A stretch of DNA of 64,000 nt from Flavitalea sp966112615 (lineage in GTDB: Bacteria; Bacteroidota; Bacteroidia; Chitinophagales; Chitinophagaceae): assembly GCA_966112615.1 (NCBI GenBank), contig CBHWDO010000002.1, positions 372,001-436,000 on the forward strand. Reading direction: 5' to 3'. Positions within the stretch are counted from its first letter, which is position 1. Every line of letters begins with the position of its first letter. This document shows, in pieces, positions 32,045-40,157 of the stretch. Below the pieces are notes generated by a model, which was not told where the DNA came from, made no database searches, and saw only the letters and a list, made by a program, of their open reading frames with translations. Position numbers and translations under genes: made by a program.

Positions 32045-33724
32045 ATGCAATTTATAAAAACCAAGCTAACACTTATCCTTTTCATTATTTCTGTTCAATC
32101 CTTTTCGCAATCTGCCAACCTTCCATTAAAATATAAGCAGGATCATTTCCTTGACCGACTGGAGATCAAGATGCAGACAAATGAAGATCTTAATCTTTCG
32201 GTTGCCAGGCCATTGAGCAGGAGATGGGCTGTAAGGGGTGCAGAATATGCCGATTCCGTATCAAAAGCAAATCCTGGTTTGCTAACTGAGATCGATCAAT
32301 ACCAGTTGAGAAGTTTTTTCATGAATAATTCTGAATGGTATAATGGTGATAACAGTGATTTTGCCAGTAAGAAAGGAATTGGCAAAGCGTTCTACAAGAA
32401 TAAAGCAAATTTCATTGAAGTCAATAATAAAGATTTCTTCCTGGTTGTAAATCCTGTGATCCAGTTCTATGGCGGTAAAGAGCAGGACAATGATGCAGCG
32501 ATTTACCTTAATCAGAAAGGTTTATCCTTCAGAGGACTTATAGCCCGCAGGGTTGGTTTCTCCGGTATGATCACGGATAACCAGGAGCGTGCACCTTTGT
32601 TTGTGCAGGATTATGCAAACCGTGTAAGAGCAGTACCTGGATTTGGATTTTATAAGAAGTATAAAAATACGGGCTGGGATTATTTTGATGCAAGAGGTAG
32701 CATACATTTCAATGCAGCAAAATTCATTGACTTCACTTTTGGATATGATAAGAATTTTATTGGGAGCGGGTACAGGAGTTTGTTCCTGAGCGATTTCTCC
32801 AATCCTAATTTATTCCTTCGGATCAATGCAAGGATCTGGAAGTTGAACTACCAGGCCTATACCATGGAGTTGATCCCGCAGTTTACCAGGGGTAGCAGCG
32901 ATACTTTGAGAGATAAAAAATATGCAGCTGTTCACCACCTGAGTGTAAATGCTACTAAGTGGCTAACGGTGGGTTTGTTTGAATCGATTGTTTATGGAAG
33001 GAAGAACAGGCTTGAATTATCTTACCTGAATCCTGTAATGTTTTTAAGAAATGCGGAAAGCCAGAATGGGAGTGAAGACAATGCTATTGTGGGATTTGAT
33101 ATAAAGGCGAATATTGCAAAGACCCTTCAATTGTACAGCCAGCTTGCTTTTGATGAGTTCAAGCTCAATGAACTGACATCAGGCGAAGGTTGGTGGGCCA
33201 ATAAATTTGGTATCCAGGCTGGAGCAAAATATATCGATGCATTCAAGATCAAAAATCTTGACTTGCAGGGAGAGATCAACCTTGTTCGTCCATTTACTTA
33301 TACGCATAAAGACAGTGTTGCAAATTTCACGCATTATAACCAGCCATTGGCGCATCCTTTTGGTGCAAATTTCAGGGAGTTCATTGGGATCATCCGGTAC
33401 CAGCCCCATCCTAAATGGTATACATCTGCAAGGGTAATTGTCTGGCAACAGGGAACAGATACCAGTGCTACTTCAAATGTGGGCAGCAGTATCTTTAAAC
33501 CATATACTACGAGGCTTTCCGATTATGGATTCACTTTGCCGAATGGCCCGCTGGGTAAGGGTTTGAATGTGCAATTCGTAGTCAGCTGGGAACCAAAAGA
33601 AAATCTTTTCCTTGATGTATCCGCGCTGATAAGGAGGTATGATGCATTGGGTGATAAGAGAAATACAACTGTGGTGACAGCGGGTTTGAGGATGAATATA
33701 GCGAGGAGGGAGTATGATTATTAG
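32045..33724 (+). CDS. Outer-membrane beta-barrel protein, Wzi-like
   Basis: 559 residues with a signal peptide (MQFIKTKLTLILFIISVQSFSQ). The rest is a dense series of beta strands (SIHFNAAKFIDFTFGYDKNF, GSGYRSLFLSDFSNPNLFL, HLSVNATKWLTVGLFESIVY) and ends with a barrel-like strand (TVVTAGLRMNIAR). The FGYDKNFIGSGYRSLFL stretch is similar to the Bacteroidota proteins grouped with the capsule-assembly Wzi family, which bind surface polysaccharide. There are no capsule genes nearby, so a surface role is inferred only. The stop codon is followed directly by the 7-bp repeat array. It is divergent from pyrC across 38 bp. Confidence 0.75.
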   Translation: MQFIKTKLTLILFIISVQSFSQSANLPLKYKQDHFLDRLEIKMQTNEDLNLSVARPLSRRWAVRGAEYADSVSKANPGLLTEIDQYQLRSFFMNNSEWYNGDNSDFASKKGIGKAFYKNKANFIEVNNKDFFLVVNPVIQFYGGKEQDNDAAIYLNQKGLSFRGLIARRVGFSGMITDNQERAPLFVQDYANRVRAVPGFGFYKKYKNTGWDYFDARGSIHFNAAKFIDFTFGYDKNFIGSGYRSLFLSDFSNPNLFLRINARIWKLNYQAYTMELIPQFTRGSSDTLRDKKYAAVHHLSVNATKWLTVGLFESIVYGRKNRLELSYLNPVMFLRNAESQNGSEDNAIVGFDIKANIAKTLQLYSQLAFDEFKLNELTSGEGWWANKFGIQAGAKYIDAFKIKNLDLQGEINLVRPFTYTHKDSVANFTHYNQPLAHPFGANFREFIGIIRYQPHPKWYTSARVIVWQQGTDTSATSNVGSSIFKPYTTRLSDYGFTLPNGPLGKGLNVQFVVSWEPKENLFLDVSALIRRYDALGDKRNTTVVTAGLRMNIARREYDY

Positions 33725-33881
33725 GGGGAAGGAAATGGGAAATCGGTAATCGGAAATCGGAAGTAAAACCAACCGGTATAAATAATTAAAAGGCGAAGTG
33801 CAAAAAACACTTCGCCCTTTAATTTTTTCATCTATATGATGGTCAACTTTCCGATTTCCGATTTCCGATTACCGCTTTCCA
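33725..33881. repeat. Matched inverted 7-bp repeat arms (AATCGGA) around a terminator
   Basis: Between the Wzi-like and porT stop codons (convergent). The left arm (about 33725-33765) reads GGAAATGGGAAATCGG then TAATCGGAAATCGG with a 7-bp period. The right arm (about 33846-33878) is CCGATTTCCGATTTCCGATT and similar. The porT stop codon follows within a few bases of the right arm. Fills the complete 157-bp spacer. Confidence 0.85.
33788..33827. terminator. Bidirectional terminator between Wzi-like and porT genes
   Basis: AAAAGGCGAAGTG and CACTTCGCCCTTT pair around CAAAAAA. AATTTTTT follows on plus and an A/T-rich run on minus. It lies at the tip of the inverted repeat arms. Confidence 0.75.
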
Positions 33882-34628
33882 TTACCCCTCAAATATCAAC
33901 GAAAACACCACCATCCTCGAATTGATTCGATCAATGGTGTTAGAGAATTTCAGGTTGGGATCATAACTGTGGGAGTTGCCAAGACCATTGCTGATCTTGA
34001 TCTCGGGTGATAGAATGAAAACAGGAAAATAGAAATTGAAACCTATGCCGGCTTCAACACCATAATCAAATTTCTTCAGCTTTACGAGATCTTCAGCGCG
34101 CTTGGCTCTTGCATTCGATGCGAGGTCGTATTCTATCTTTCCACCACCAAACATGTACACCCGGAAGTTTCCTATCCTGTCGGAACGAAACTTTAGATGA
34201 ACCGGCAATCCTAATAAAATAGATTCTATTTTTTTTGAAGTGATCGCTGTTTCGTCTTTTGTCTGGTCGGGATAGGTAAGGTTATAACTCATGTTCTTAT
34301 AAGAGAACAGCAATTGTGGAAATATCGCTCTTACCTCAAATCTTGGAGATAATCTTAAAGTATGGATTCCCGCCAATCCAAATCCACCGGTGTTTTCCGG
34401 GTTGATAGCCATAACACTGTCGCGCTCCAGGAACAATGGATGGTGAGAAATATTTACTCTTGAAGTGTTGTACAACAAACCTATACCCAGGTAATATTTT
34501 TTATTATCATGGTCGGGCAGGTTCAGCTGAATTCTTTGTGCATGTAGATCCCTTGCAGCGAGTACTGAAAGAGTGATGATCAACAGTTTACTTAAGACGC
34601 TTTTTTTCTTCCGCAATAAATAGTACAT
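33882..34628 (-). CDS. porT: PorT-family outer-membrane protein, T9SS component
   Basis: 248 residues with a signal peptide (about 1-30, ending AARDLHAQ) and a beta-barrel body (YYLGIGLLYNTSRVNISHHP, FEVRAIFPQLLFSYKNMSY, FDYGVEAGIGFNFYF) ending VVFSLIFEG. PorT is needed for type IX secretion and gliding in Bacteroidota and is commonly encoded next to ubiE, as here: its start overlaps the end of ubiE by 37 bp. The identification rests on this context plus the barrel pattern; it could be a PorT paralogue. The T9SS-type domains on the metzincin and CotH proteins in the window fit. Confidence 0.8.
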   Translation of the reverse strand: MYYLLRKKKSVLSKLLIITLSVLAARDLHAQRIQLNLPDHDNKKYYLGIGLLYNTSRVNISHHPLFLERDSVMAINPENTGGFGLAGIHTLRLSPRFEVRAIFPQLLFSYKNMSYNLTYPDQTKDETAITSKKIESILLGLPVHLKFRSDRIGNFRVYMFGGGKIEYDLASNARAKRAEDLVKLKKFDYGVEAGIGFNFYFPVFILSPEIKISNGLGNSHSYDPNLKFSNTIDRINSRMVVFSLIFEG

Positions 34629-35344
34629 ATTCCCAGGCTAAGCCGTTTTAAAGTGGTTTCAGTAAATCCGGATTTCTCTAAAATGTGTAAAAATGTTTCG
34701 CCTTCGGGAAATGCTTTAACTGATGAATTTAAATATGCGTAGGCTTCCCTGTTCTTGGAAACCATCTTGCCGATACCCGGTGTAACCACATTCATGTACA
34801 GGTTGTAGATTCCGCTGAACCACCGCTGCTTCGGCTTGGAAAATTCAAGCACCACCAGTTTTCCCCCAGGCTTCAAAACCCTGTACATCTCTGAAAGTCC
34901 TTTTTCAAGGTCTTCGAAATTCCTTACGCCAAACGATACCGTAATGGCATCAAACGAATTATCTGGAAAATTTATTGCCTCACTATCGCCCGACTGCAGT
35001 TCGATAACCTTCTCCAGCCCAAGCTTTTTGATCTTCTCACGACCAAGATTCAACATACCTTCTGAAATATCGATCCCTACAATTTTTTCGGGCTGAAGGT
35101 ATTTGTTGGCGGTTATGGCCAGGTCGGCAGTACCTGTAGCCACATCAAGGATGGTCTTTGGTTTGATCTCCAACAGCTGCCGGATGGCCAGTTTGCGCCA
35201 GTAGATATCGATCCCCCCCGACAAAAATCTGTTCAGGAAATCGTACTTGAACGCGATCTGATCGAACATGGAAGCCACCTGCTTCTTCTTATTTTCCCCC
35301 GACCCTTCAAAGGGTACAATGGTGTCGTGAGTATATTTTGCCAT
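34592..35344 (-). CDS. ubiE: Demethylmenaquinone methyltransferase
   Basis: 250 residues from ATG 35344 (MAKYTHDTIVPFEGSGENKK); the longer open frame upstream would overlap the divergent engB gene and is not protein-like. SAM-binding motif I is TILDVATGTADLAI, preceded by IYWRKLAIRQL and followed by GIDISEGMLNLG, GDSEAINFPDNSFDAITVSF and FGVRNFEDLEKGLSEMYRVL, the UbiE signature. It catalyses the last methylation in menaquinone synthesis. It overlaps porT by 37 bp. The start lies 34 bp from the engB start, in opposite orientation. Confidence 0.95.
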   Translation of the reverse strand: MAKYTHDTIVPFEGSGENKKKQVASMFDQIAFKYDFLNRFLSGGIDIYWRKLAIRQLLEIKPKTILDVATGTADLAITANKYLQPEKIVGIDISEGMLNLGREKIKKLGLEKVIELQSGDSEAINFPDNSFDAITVSFGVRNFEDLEKGLSEMYRVLKPGGKLVVLEFSKPKQRWFSGIYNLYMNVVTPGIGKMVSKNREAYAYLNSSVKAFPEGETFLHILEKSGFTETTLKRLSLGICTIYCGRKKAS

Positions 35345-35378
35345 TTCGCCTGCGAAGATACAGTAACTTGCACCCGTT

Positions 35379-35972
35379 ATGGTGATCAAAAGCGCAGAAT
35401 ATCTTATCAGTAGTCCCGACTTTACCAAATGCCCGGAGCCTTCGCTGCCGGAATTTGCTTTTATCGGCAGAAGTAATGTGGGGAAATCATCCCTGATCAA
35501 TATGTTGTGCGACAATCAGAAGCTCGCCAAGACCTCGGGAACGCCCGGTAAAACCCAGCTGATCAACCATTTCCTGGTGAATAAGGAATGGTACCTGGTG
35601 GATCTTCCAGGGTATGGCTTTGCAAAAGTTTCTCAAACAAGCCGCAGGCGCTGGGAGCAGATGATTGAAAATTACCTCCGTAAAAGAGAGAATCTTTCCA
35701 ATGTTTTTGTGCTGATCGACAGTCGCCATAGCCCGCAAAAGATCGACCTGGACTTCATTAATAAGTTAGGGGAGTGGGAGGTTCCTTTCTGCCTGGTGTT
35801 CACTAAAGCAGATAAGGAAACACAAAGGCAGGTCAGCATGAATGTGAAAGCGTTTCTGAATGCCATGAGAGCCACCTGGCAATTCCTTCCCAGGCATTTT
35901 GTGACCAGTGCTGAAAAGAAGCTTGGTCGTAAAGAAATGCTGGGTTATATACAGGAAGTGATCGCTAGTTAA
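35379..35972 (+). CDS. engB: Ribosome biogenesis GTP-binding protein YihA/YsxC (EngB)
   Basis: 197 residues: an essential GTPase in 50S subunit assembly. G1 is GRSNVGKSS at 30-38, the G2 threonine lies in KTSGTPGKTQLINHF, G3 is DLPGYGFAKVS (75-80), G4 is TKAD at 142-145, and G5 is TSAEKK near 178. The length is normal. The start lies 34 bp from the ubiE start, divergently, and the last 8 bp overlap the convergent YkuK-like gene. Confidence 0.96.
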   Translation: MVIKSAEYLISSPDFTKCPEPSLPEFAFIGRSNVGKSSLINMLCDNQKLAKTSGTPGKTQLINHFLVNKEWYLVDLPGYGFAKVSQTSRRRWEQMIENYLRKRENLSNVFVLIDSRHSPQKIDLDFINKLGEWEVPFCLVFTKADKETQRQVSMNVKAFLNAMRATWQFLPRHFVTSAEKKLGRKEMLGYIQEVIAS

Positions 35973-36438
35973 CCACTTTGTTTGCGCAGCTGCTGCTGGC
36001 AAATGCTTCCGGCTTTGCTTTAAAAGCGAAACCCATTCCAAGAATGTATCCCATTGCTTCCTTCAGGGCATCATTACTTTTGAAATGCGGATTGGTGTTA
36101 ATATCGGCATGAACTTCCATGTCGACATCATATAAAGTAAAAAGATCGCACAATTCGTAGGCGATCTCTATACTTTTTGCAACTTCCACAAGCATACGCT
36201 CTTTGATGCTGTAGCTCTGGGTTGTTTTATCGTTATGGATGAACATAAATCCTCCATGTCCTTCCCTGAGAAAGACGATAACAGTTGCAAATTCAGTTTC
36301 GGATCCTTTTACCTGGGAATCGGTGCCAATACAAACTTTGAGGTGATACCCTTTTTCTGTTTCGCGGATGATGGCTTTTTCAACAGCATCCTTGATGGGA
36401 AATTCAAGAGGGTCGCCATTAAATTTTCTCCAATGCAT
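35965..36438 (-). CDS. RNase H-like protein of the YkuK (DUF458) family
   Basis: 157 residues. KVCIGTDSQVKGSETEFATV gives an Asp-rich first strand of an RNase H-like fold, followed by RMLVEVAKSIEIAYEL and MEVHADINTNPHFKSN, which ends with a further Asp. The order GTDSQ, HADIN and G-F-A-F-K-A-K-P near the C-terminus is the YkuK/DUF458 pattern. The family's nuclease activity is not established. It converges on engB with an 8-bp overlap. Confidence 0.85.
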   Translation of the reverse strand: MHWRKFNGDPLEFPIKDAVEKAIIRETEKGYHLKVCIGTDSQVKGSETEFATVIVFLREGHGGFMFIHNDKTTQSYSIKERMLVEVAKSIEIAYELCDLFTLYDVDMEVHADINTNPHFKSNDALKEAMGYILGMGFAFKAKPEAFASSSCANKVVN

Positions 36439-36495
36439 ATGATAACGGGTTTCTACAATTTAATGAAAAACCCGCTTAAATACTCATCATGTTTA

Positions 36496-38070
36496 TTACC
36501 AATTTATTAACCGGAAGCTTTGTGCTTGTTTCCTGCTTACCAGCTGAAGGATCAGAATTCCCTTCCAGTTGAGTTGAATGGAGATCCTGTTGAAACCTTT
36601 GATAACACTGAATTCTGCCAGGATATTACCTGTAGAGTTGAAGATCCTTGCAGCGCCTGTTTCATTGGAATATAGGATGATCTCCTTTCCGGAAATATAT
36701 GCATAGGGCTTATTCCTATTGACCGGGTTATTGTTAAGGCTTAATACATTGGAAACATAGGTGGCTCCAGAAGCGGTTTTGATTTCAACCTTATAATATG
36801 TTCGGGATCCGGTACCAGGAACAACTGTGGCTGTCCTTTTAGTGGGATCAGGTGTTTTAATGACCTGGAAGTTTAAACCATCATCAGATTGAAAAATATT
36901 GACAGCTGTTATTTCTTCATCTGTAACATAACTCCAGTTTAGCGTATGCGCATGACCGTTAGTATGCCCCTTTAAATCCAGTTTGAATACGGGCAGTGTT
37001 ATACTGATGAAACCACTCAGCATATAAGCTCCTATGCTGCCGTAATCAGGAAGATAGTCTGTAGGCGCTCCTTCTACCGAAACAAAATAATCACCTGCAG
37101 CTAAAGTAGTATCGATTGATACTTTGAGGTCGTTTGGAAGATCACGTATCAGCAGGATATTGGAATGCTCATCAAACAATTTAAGTTGCAGATTCAGATT
37201 CGGTTCAATGCAGCCACGGTCATTATTTCCCGGACTCGCTAAAAGGGTGATCCTTGTGGAGCGTTTGATCGATAAAGCATATTTGTCCTGTTCCTGCGCA
37301 TTTTTTATAAATCCTGCCGTCCGGATCTGCGCGCCCCTTACCGGTAATTCAGGAACATAGGTACTGTCGTTAGCAGCGGCTTCCGGTTTATATTCAAGCA
37401 CCTGGCTTATCAGTTGCAGATCGTCCTGGATCACGGAACAATCTTCTGTACTTTGTCCAACAGCCCAGGTAGTCAATGGCTTAAAATATCCGGTGCCCAT
37501 GATTGGTGCCCAACCTGTTGAATCTCCTTTACCCTGGTTATATTCCTGGATCTTGTTACAATACTGATCATATTCACTTTGATGCTGCAAACCCAGGGTA
37601 TGGCCAACTTCGTGTGAAATTGCTTCAGCAATGAACTTCACTTTAAAATCAAGTTGATCTGAAAAAACAAAACATGGTGTATCGTCACCCCAGGTAAATG
37701 AACCGATCAGGGCAACACCTCCTGCAACACCGTACCATTCACTTGTTGGTGTAATAATCACCCTGATCCTTTTTAGGGGATTTGCTTTTTTATATTCTTT
37801 TTCTTCAAGTGTTATACGAACATTGAAGATATCGTAATCGGTTTCAACGCGTTCAATGATCTCATTGATCTGCCGTTCATTTAAATGTGTTGATTCAGCA
37901 TAAAAAGTTCCGTTCCAGTTCCATGGTGTAGCTTTTACTTCATGACCGTCAAAATCAAGGAGGATAACCGCCGGGTCAGATACAGAAGGTGAATTGCTGT
38001 TTCCCTGGGCAAAAAGTATCCCTGCATGAATGCACATCAGTACAAAGCATATCATTCTCATCTTTAGCAC
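36496..38070 (-). CDS. Secreted metzincin metalloprotease with PPC and T9SS-type C-terminal regions
   Basis: 524 residues. Signal peptide about 1-22. The zinc site HEVGHTLGLQH is at 153-163 (H153, H157, H163 ligands, E154 catalytic) and the Met-turn residue is M191 in PIMGTGYF, so this is a metzincin (M12/M43-like). A beta domain at about 250-360 resembles a pre-peptidase C-terminal (PPC) domain (QDKYALSIKRSTRITLLASP, TLAAGDYFVSVEG). A fibronectin-like stretch follows (LNWSYVTDEEITAVNIFQSD), then about 75 residues like a T9SS sorting domain (KEIILYSNETGAARIFNSTG, then GILILQL). It begins 4 bp after a small exported protein gene. Confidence 0.88.
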   Translation of the reverse strand: MLKMRMICFVLMCIHAGILFAQGNSNSPSVSDPAVILLDFDGHEVKATPWNWNGTFYAESTHLNERQINEIIERVETDYDIFNVRITLEEKEYKKANPLKRIRVIITPTSEWYGVAGGVALIGSFTWGDDTPCFVFSDQLDFKVKFIAEAISHEVGHTLGLQHQSEYDQYCNKIQEYNQGKGDSTGWAPIMGTGYFKPLTTWAVGQSTEDCSVIQDDLQLISQVLEYKPEAAANDSTYVPELPVRGAQIRTAGFIKNAQEQDKYALSIKRSTRITLLASPGNNDRGCIEPNLNLQLKLFDEHSNILLIRDLPNDLKVSIDTTLAAGDYFVSVEGAPTDYLPDYGSIGAYMLSGFISITLPVFKLDLKGHTNGHAHTLNWSYVTDEEITAVNIFQSDDGLNFQVIKTPDPTKRTATVVPGTGSRTYYKVEIKTASGATYVSNVLSLNNNPVNRNKPYAYISGKEIILYSNETGAARIFNSTGNILAEFSVIKGFNRISIQLNWKGILILQLVSRKQAQSFRLINW

Positions 38071-38073
38071 AGG

Positions 38074-38529
38074 TTATTCAGCAATCAGTTTATTACGCTT
38101 CGATTTTTGATAGAAATATTGGTTGTCATTTTCTTCCAGTACCAGCACTTCGCCGGATGAATGATTGATGATTCTTGAACGATAGATATAGGATTTGCCC
38201 GGAACTGCAATAGCAGAGAAATTGAATATTGTTTGCGGGTATGCAGAAGAAATTACGTTTATCCGGATGGTTCCGTTAGGCTCCACCACTTTTTCCTGTA
38301 TGAAACCTTTTACCGGAATTCCATTATGCAGATCAAACTGAACTTCCTTATGTTTTTCTGATTGAAATAAATCTTTGAGCTGATCCCTGTTTGCTTTAAA
38401 CTTTTCAGGTAAATGATTGAAGTTCCGGTGTATACCGACTTTTTGGGTAACTGTTGTTTCCTGTGCATGCAGGGATAATATGCATAACAACAGTAAAAAG
38501 GTTAAGCTGAATGATTGCAGGGACTTCAT
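38074..38529 (-). CDS. Small exported protein paired with the metzincin
   Basis: 151 residues with a signal peptide (about 1-22, LLLLCILSLHAQ). The mature part has a basic helical segment (EKFKANRDQLKDLFQSEKHK) and a beta-rich C-terminal half (KVVEPNGTIRINVISSAYPQ, AVPGKSYIYRSRIINHSS). The gene ends 3 bp before the metzincin start, so they are co-transcribed. In several secreted zinc proteases a separate or fused propeptide keeps the enzyme inactive; a pro-domain, inhibitor or chaperone role is possible from context only. No known domain is recognised with certainty. Confidence 0.75.
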   Translation of the reverse strand: MKSLQSFSLTFLLLLCILSLHAQETTVTQKVGIHRNFNHLPEKFKANRDQLKDLFQSEKHKEVQFDLHNGIPVKGFIQEKVVEPNGTIRINVISSAYPQTIFNFSAIAVPGKSYIYRSRIINHSSGEVLVLEENDNQYFYQKSKRNKLIAE

Positions 38530-38604
38530 GCTGATTGATTAATGCAGAAGTTTCCCAGGGATCGGAATGGGAGATAATGTTACGACAATTTATTAAATAA
38601 ACAA

Positions 38605-38970
38605 TTAATACTGTCCAGTGCTCAGCATAACCAGGGTGCAGGCTTCCAGCGGCTCAATTCCCTGCTGTTTTGCTTTTTCGTAGAGTTCGTCGTTTTCAGT
38701 TCCCGGATTGAAAATTATTCTTCGGGGATTAAGTGAAAGAATATAATCGTAATACTGCTGTTGATTGGTTGGATTCAGGTATAGCGTTACTGTATCAATG
38801 TCATTTTCTTCCACATGCTCTTTGCCGATATTTACATCAGCAACTTTACCGGCTTTGTTTCCAATCGCCACTACGGGATGTCCATGCTTTCTTAATGAAT
38901 TAATCGCGAGGTAACTATATCTTGAAGGATTGTCTGAAGCGCCCAGTACCAGTGTTTTCTTTTGTGCCAT
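38605..38970 (-). CDS. CoA-binding domain protein (YccU-like)
   Basis: 121 residues. The Rossmann start KTLVLGASDNPSRYSYLA is the CoA-binding signature (VxGAS-xNP). YSYLAINSLRKHGHPVVAIG and DTVTLYLNPTNQQQYYDYIL continue the fold, and IIFNPGTENDELYEKAKQQGI closes it. Such stand-alone domains bind CoA, but their substrate or partner is unknown. Minus strand, 41 bp after the FAD reductase gene, so it may share that transcript. Confidence 0.85.
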   Translation of the reverse strand: MAQKKTLVLGASDNPSRYSYLAINSLRKHGHPVVAIGNKAGKVADVNIGKEHVEENDIDTVTLYLNPTNQQQYYDYILSLNPRRIIFNPGTENDELYEKAKQQGIEPLEACTLVMLSTGQY

Positions 38971-39011
38971 GCTTTGATTTTTTTAATAACAGCCAATTAC
39001 AGGCCATAAAA

Positions 39012-40157
39012 TTAAAAGGTATTTCCGTGAGTTTGTCTGATCAGGAATTTTGTAATAGATGGAAAAGGTTTCAGGAAAGAAAGCATTGATGTTGTTGCTG
39101 TTTCTGACCCGAAGAATCTTTGGATGATCCTTCCGGTCTGCATTCTCCTGGAAAAGTTTTTCTCCCATCTGTAGGCATACTGCTGTTCCATTTCAAACCT
39201 GGAATTTTTTTGTCCAACGAAATTCATGATCTCTTCAAAAGCGATCTTGCTGCTATGAAGTGCAATGCTCATACCATTTCCGCAAAGCGGTGTGATCAGT
39301 CCTGCTGCATCACCAATCATGAGGATATGATTTTCAACCTGTGACTTTTGGTGAAATGATACCTGGGAGATGGTTAATGGTTCTTTATAAACAAAGCTTG
39401 CAGTTTCCAGAATTGTTTTTAAAAAAGGATTTTTCTTCAGCACATTTTCTTCCATCGCATGAATATCATTCATGTTCTTTCGAAGGTTACTTGCATTGGT
39501 GAGATAACACAAACAATTCAATCCATTTTCAATCGCTGAAATGCCACAATATCCATGGTGGAAATTATGCAACGCAATAGTGTCGCGCGGATGATCATAT
39601 TCAATATGGTATTTCACACCGATATAGTGATTGAGGTTTCCTGGTCGCTGACGAATAAAATTCCTTTTCCACCTGATATCTAAATTGCTTCTCTTACCAA
39701 ATGCGCCAGCTACGATCTTTGCAGAACATTCATTTTTATTCGTAAATATGTTGAAGTTATTTTTAGCGTAGACTACATCCATAACCCTTGTTGATTCCAA
39801 TACTTCAACACCTTCCTGTTTTGCAATCTGGTAAAGTTCATAATCGATCCTGTACCTGCTGATGCCAAATCCTCCAGGAATCAATGATTCTGTAATAGTT
39901 GATCCATTGGGTGCTGATACCAGCAACCTGTTGATCTGTGGAAGTTGCATATCACTTAACGGGAGCCCAAGTTCCTGCAAAAAGTTCCAGCTTTCAAAGC
40001 TGATGTATTCACCACATACACGATGGAAAGGATATTTTTCTTTTTCAAATAATGCGGTTTGCAAACCTGCACGGGCACATTGGATCGACAGGGCAAGGCC
40101 TGCCAGTCCTCCACCAATTATGGCAACATCATATGTTTGTTCGTTTGCTATATCAAT
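39012..40157 (-). CDS. FAD-dependent oxidoreductase (geranylgeranyl-reductase-like) with no ATG/GTG/TTG start at its N-terminus
   Basis: In frame, 381 residues from an ATT at 40157, reading (I)DIANEQTYDVAIIGGGLAG: the GxGxxG FAD motif is present only upstream of the first TTG (40064), so the TTG cannot be the true start. Between the upstream in-frame stop (40176-40178) and the FAD motif there is no ATG, GTG or TTG. KYPFHRVCGEYIS is typical of the geranylgeranyl reductase/halogenase-like group, and MIGDAAGLITPLCGNGMSIA holds the flavin ribityl site. The start overlaps the methyltransferase stop by one base (ATTGA). A non-canonical ATT start is the simplest reading. A role in reducing a polyketide or prenyl chain is inferred from the cluster. 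Confidence 0.8.
   Translation of the reverse strand: MDIANEQTYDVAIIGGGLAGLALSIQCARAGLQTALFEKEKYPFHRVCGEYISFESWNFLQELGLPLSDMQLPQINRLLVSAPNGSTITESLIPGGFGISRYRIDYELYQIAKQEGVEVLESTRVMDVVYAKNNFNIFTNKNECSAKIVAGAFGKRSNLDIRWKRNFIRQRPGNLNHYIGVKYHIEYDHPRDTIALHNFHHGYCGISAIENGLNCLCYLTNASNLRKNMNDIHAMEENVLKKNPFLKTILETASFVYKEPLTISQVSFHQKSQVENHILMIGDAAGLITPLCGNGMSIALHSSKIAFEEIMNFVGQKNSRFEMEQQYAYRWEKNFSRRMQTGRIIQRFFGSETATTSMLSFLKPFPSITKFLIRQTHGNTF

Noticed and set aside
35345..35515. N-terminal extension of ubiE
   Set aside because: It overlaps the divergent engB gene start and is not conserved-looking; the family start is MAKYTHDT.
36440..36480. Terminator between the metzincin and the YkuK-like gene
   Set aside because: CGGGTTT and AAACCCG could pair but the loop is long and no T tract follows on either strand.
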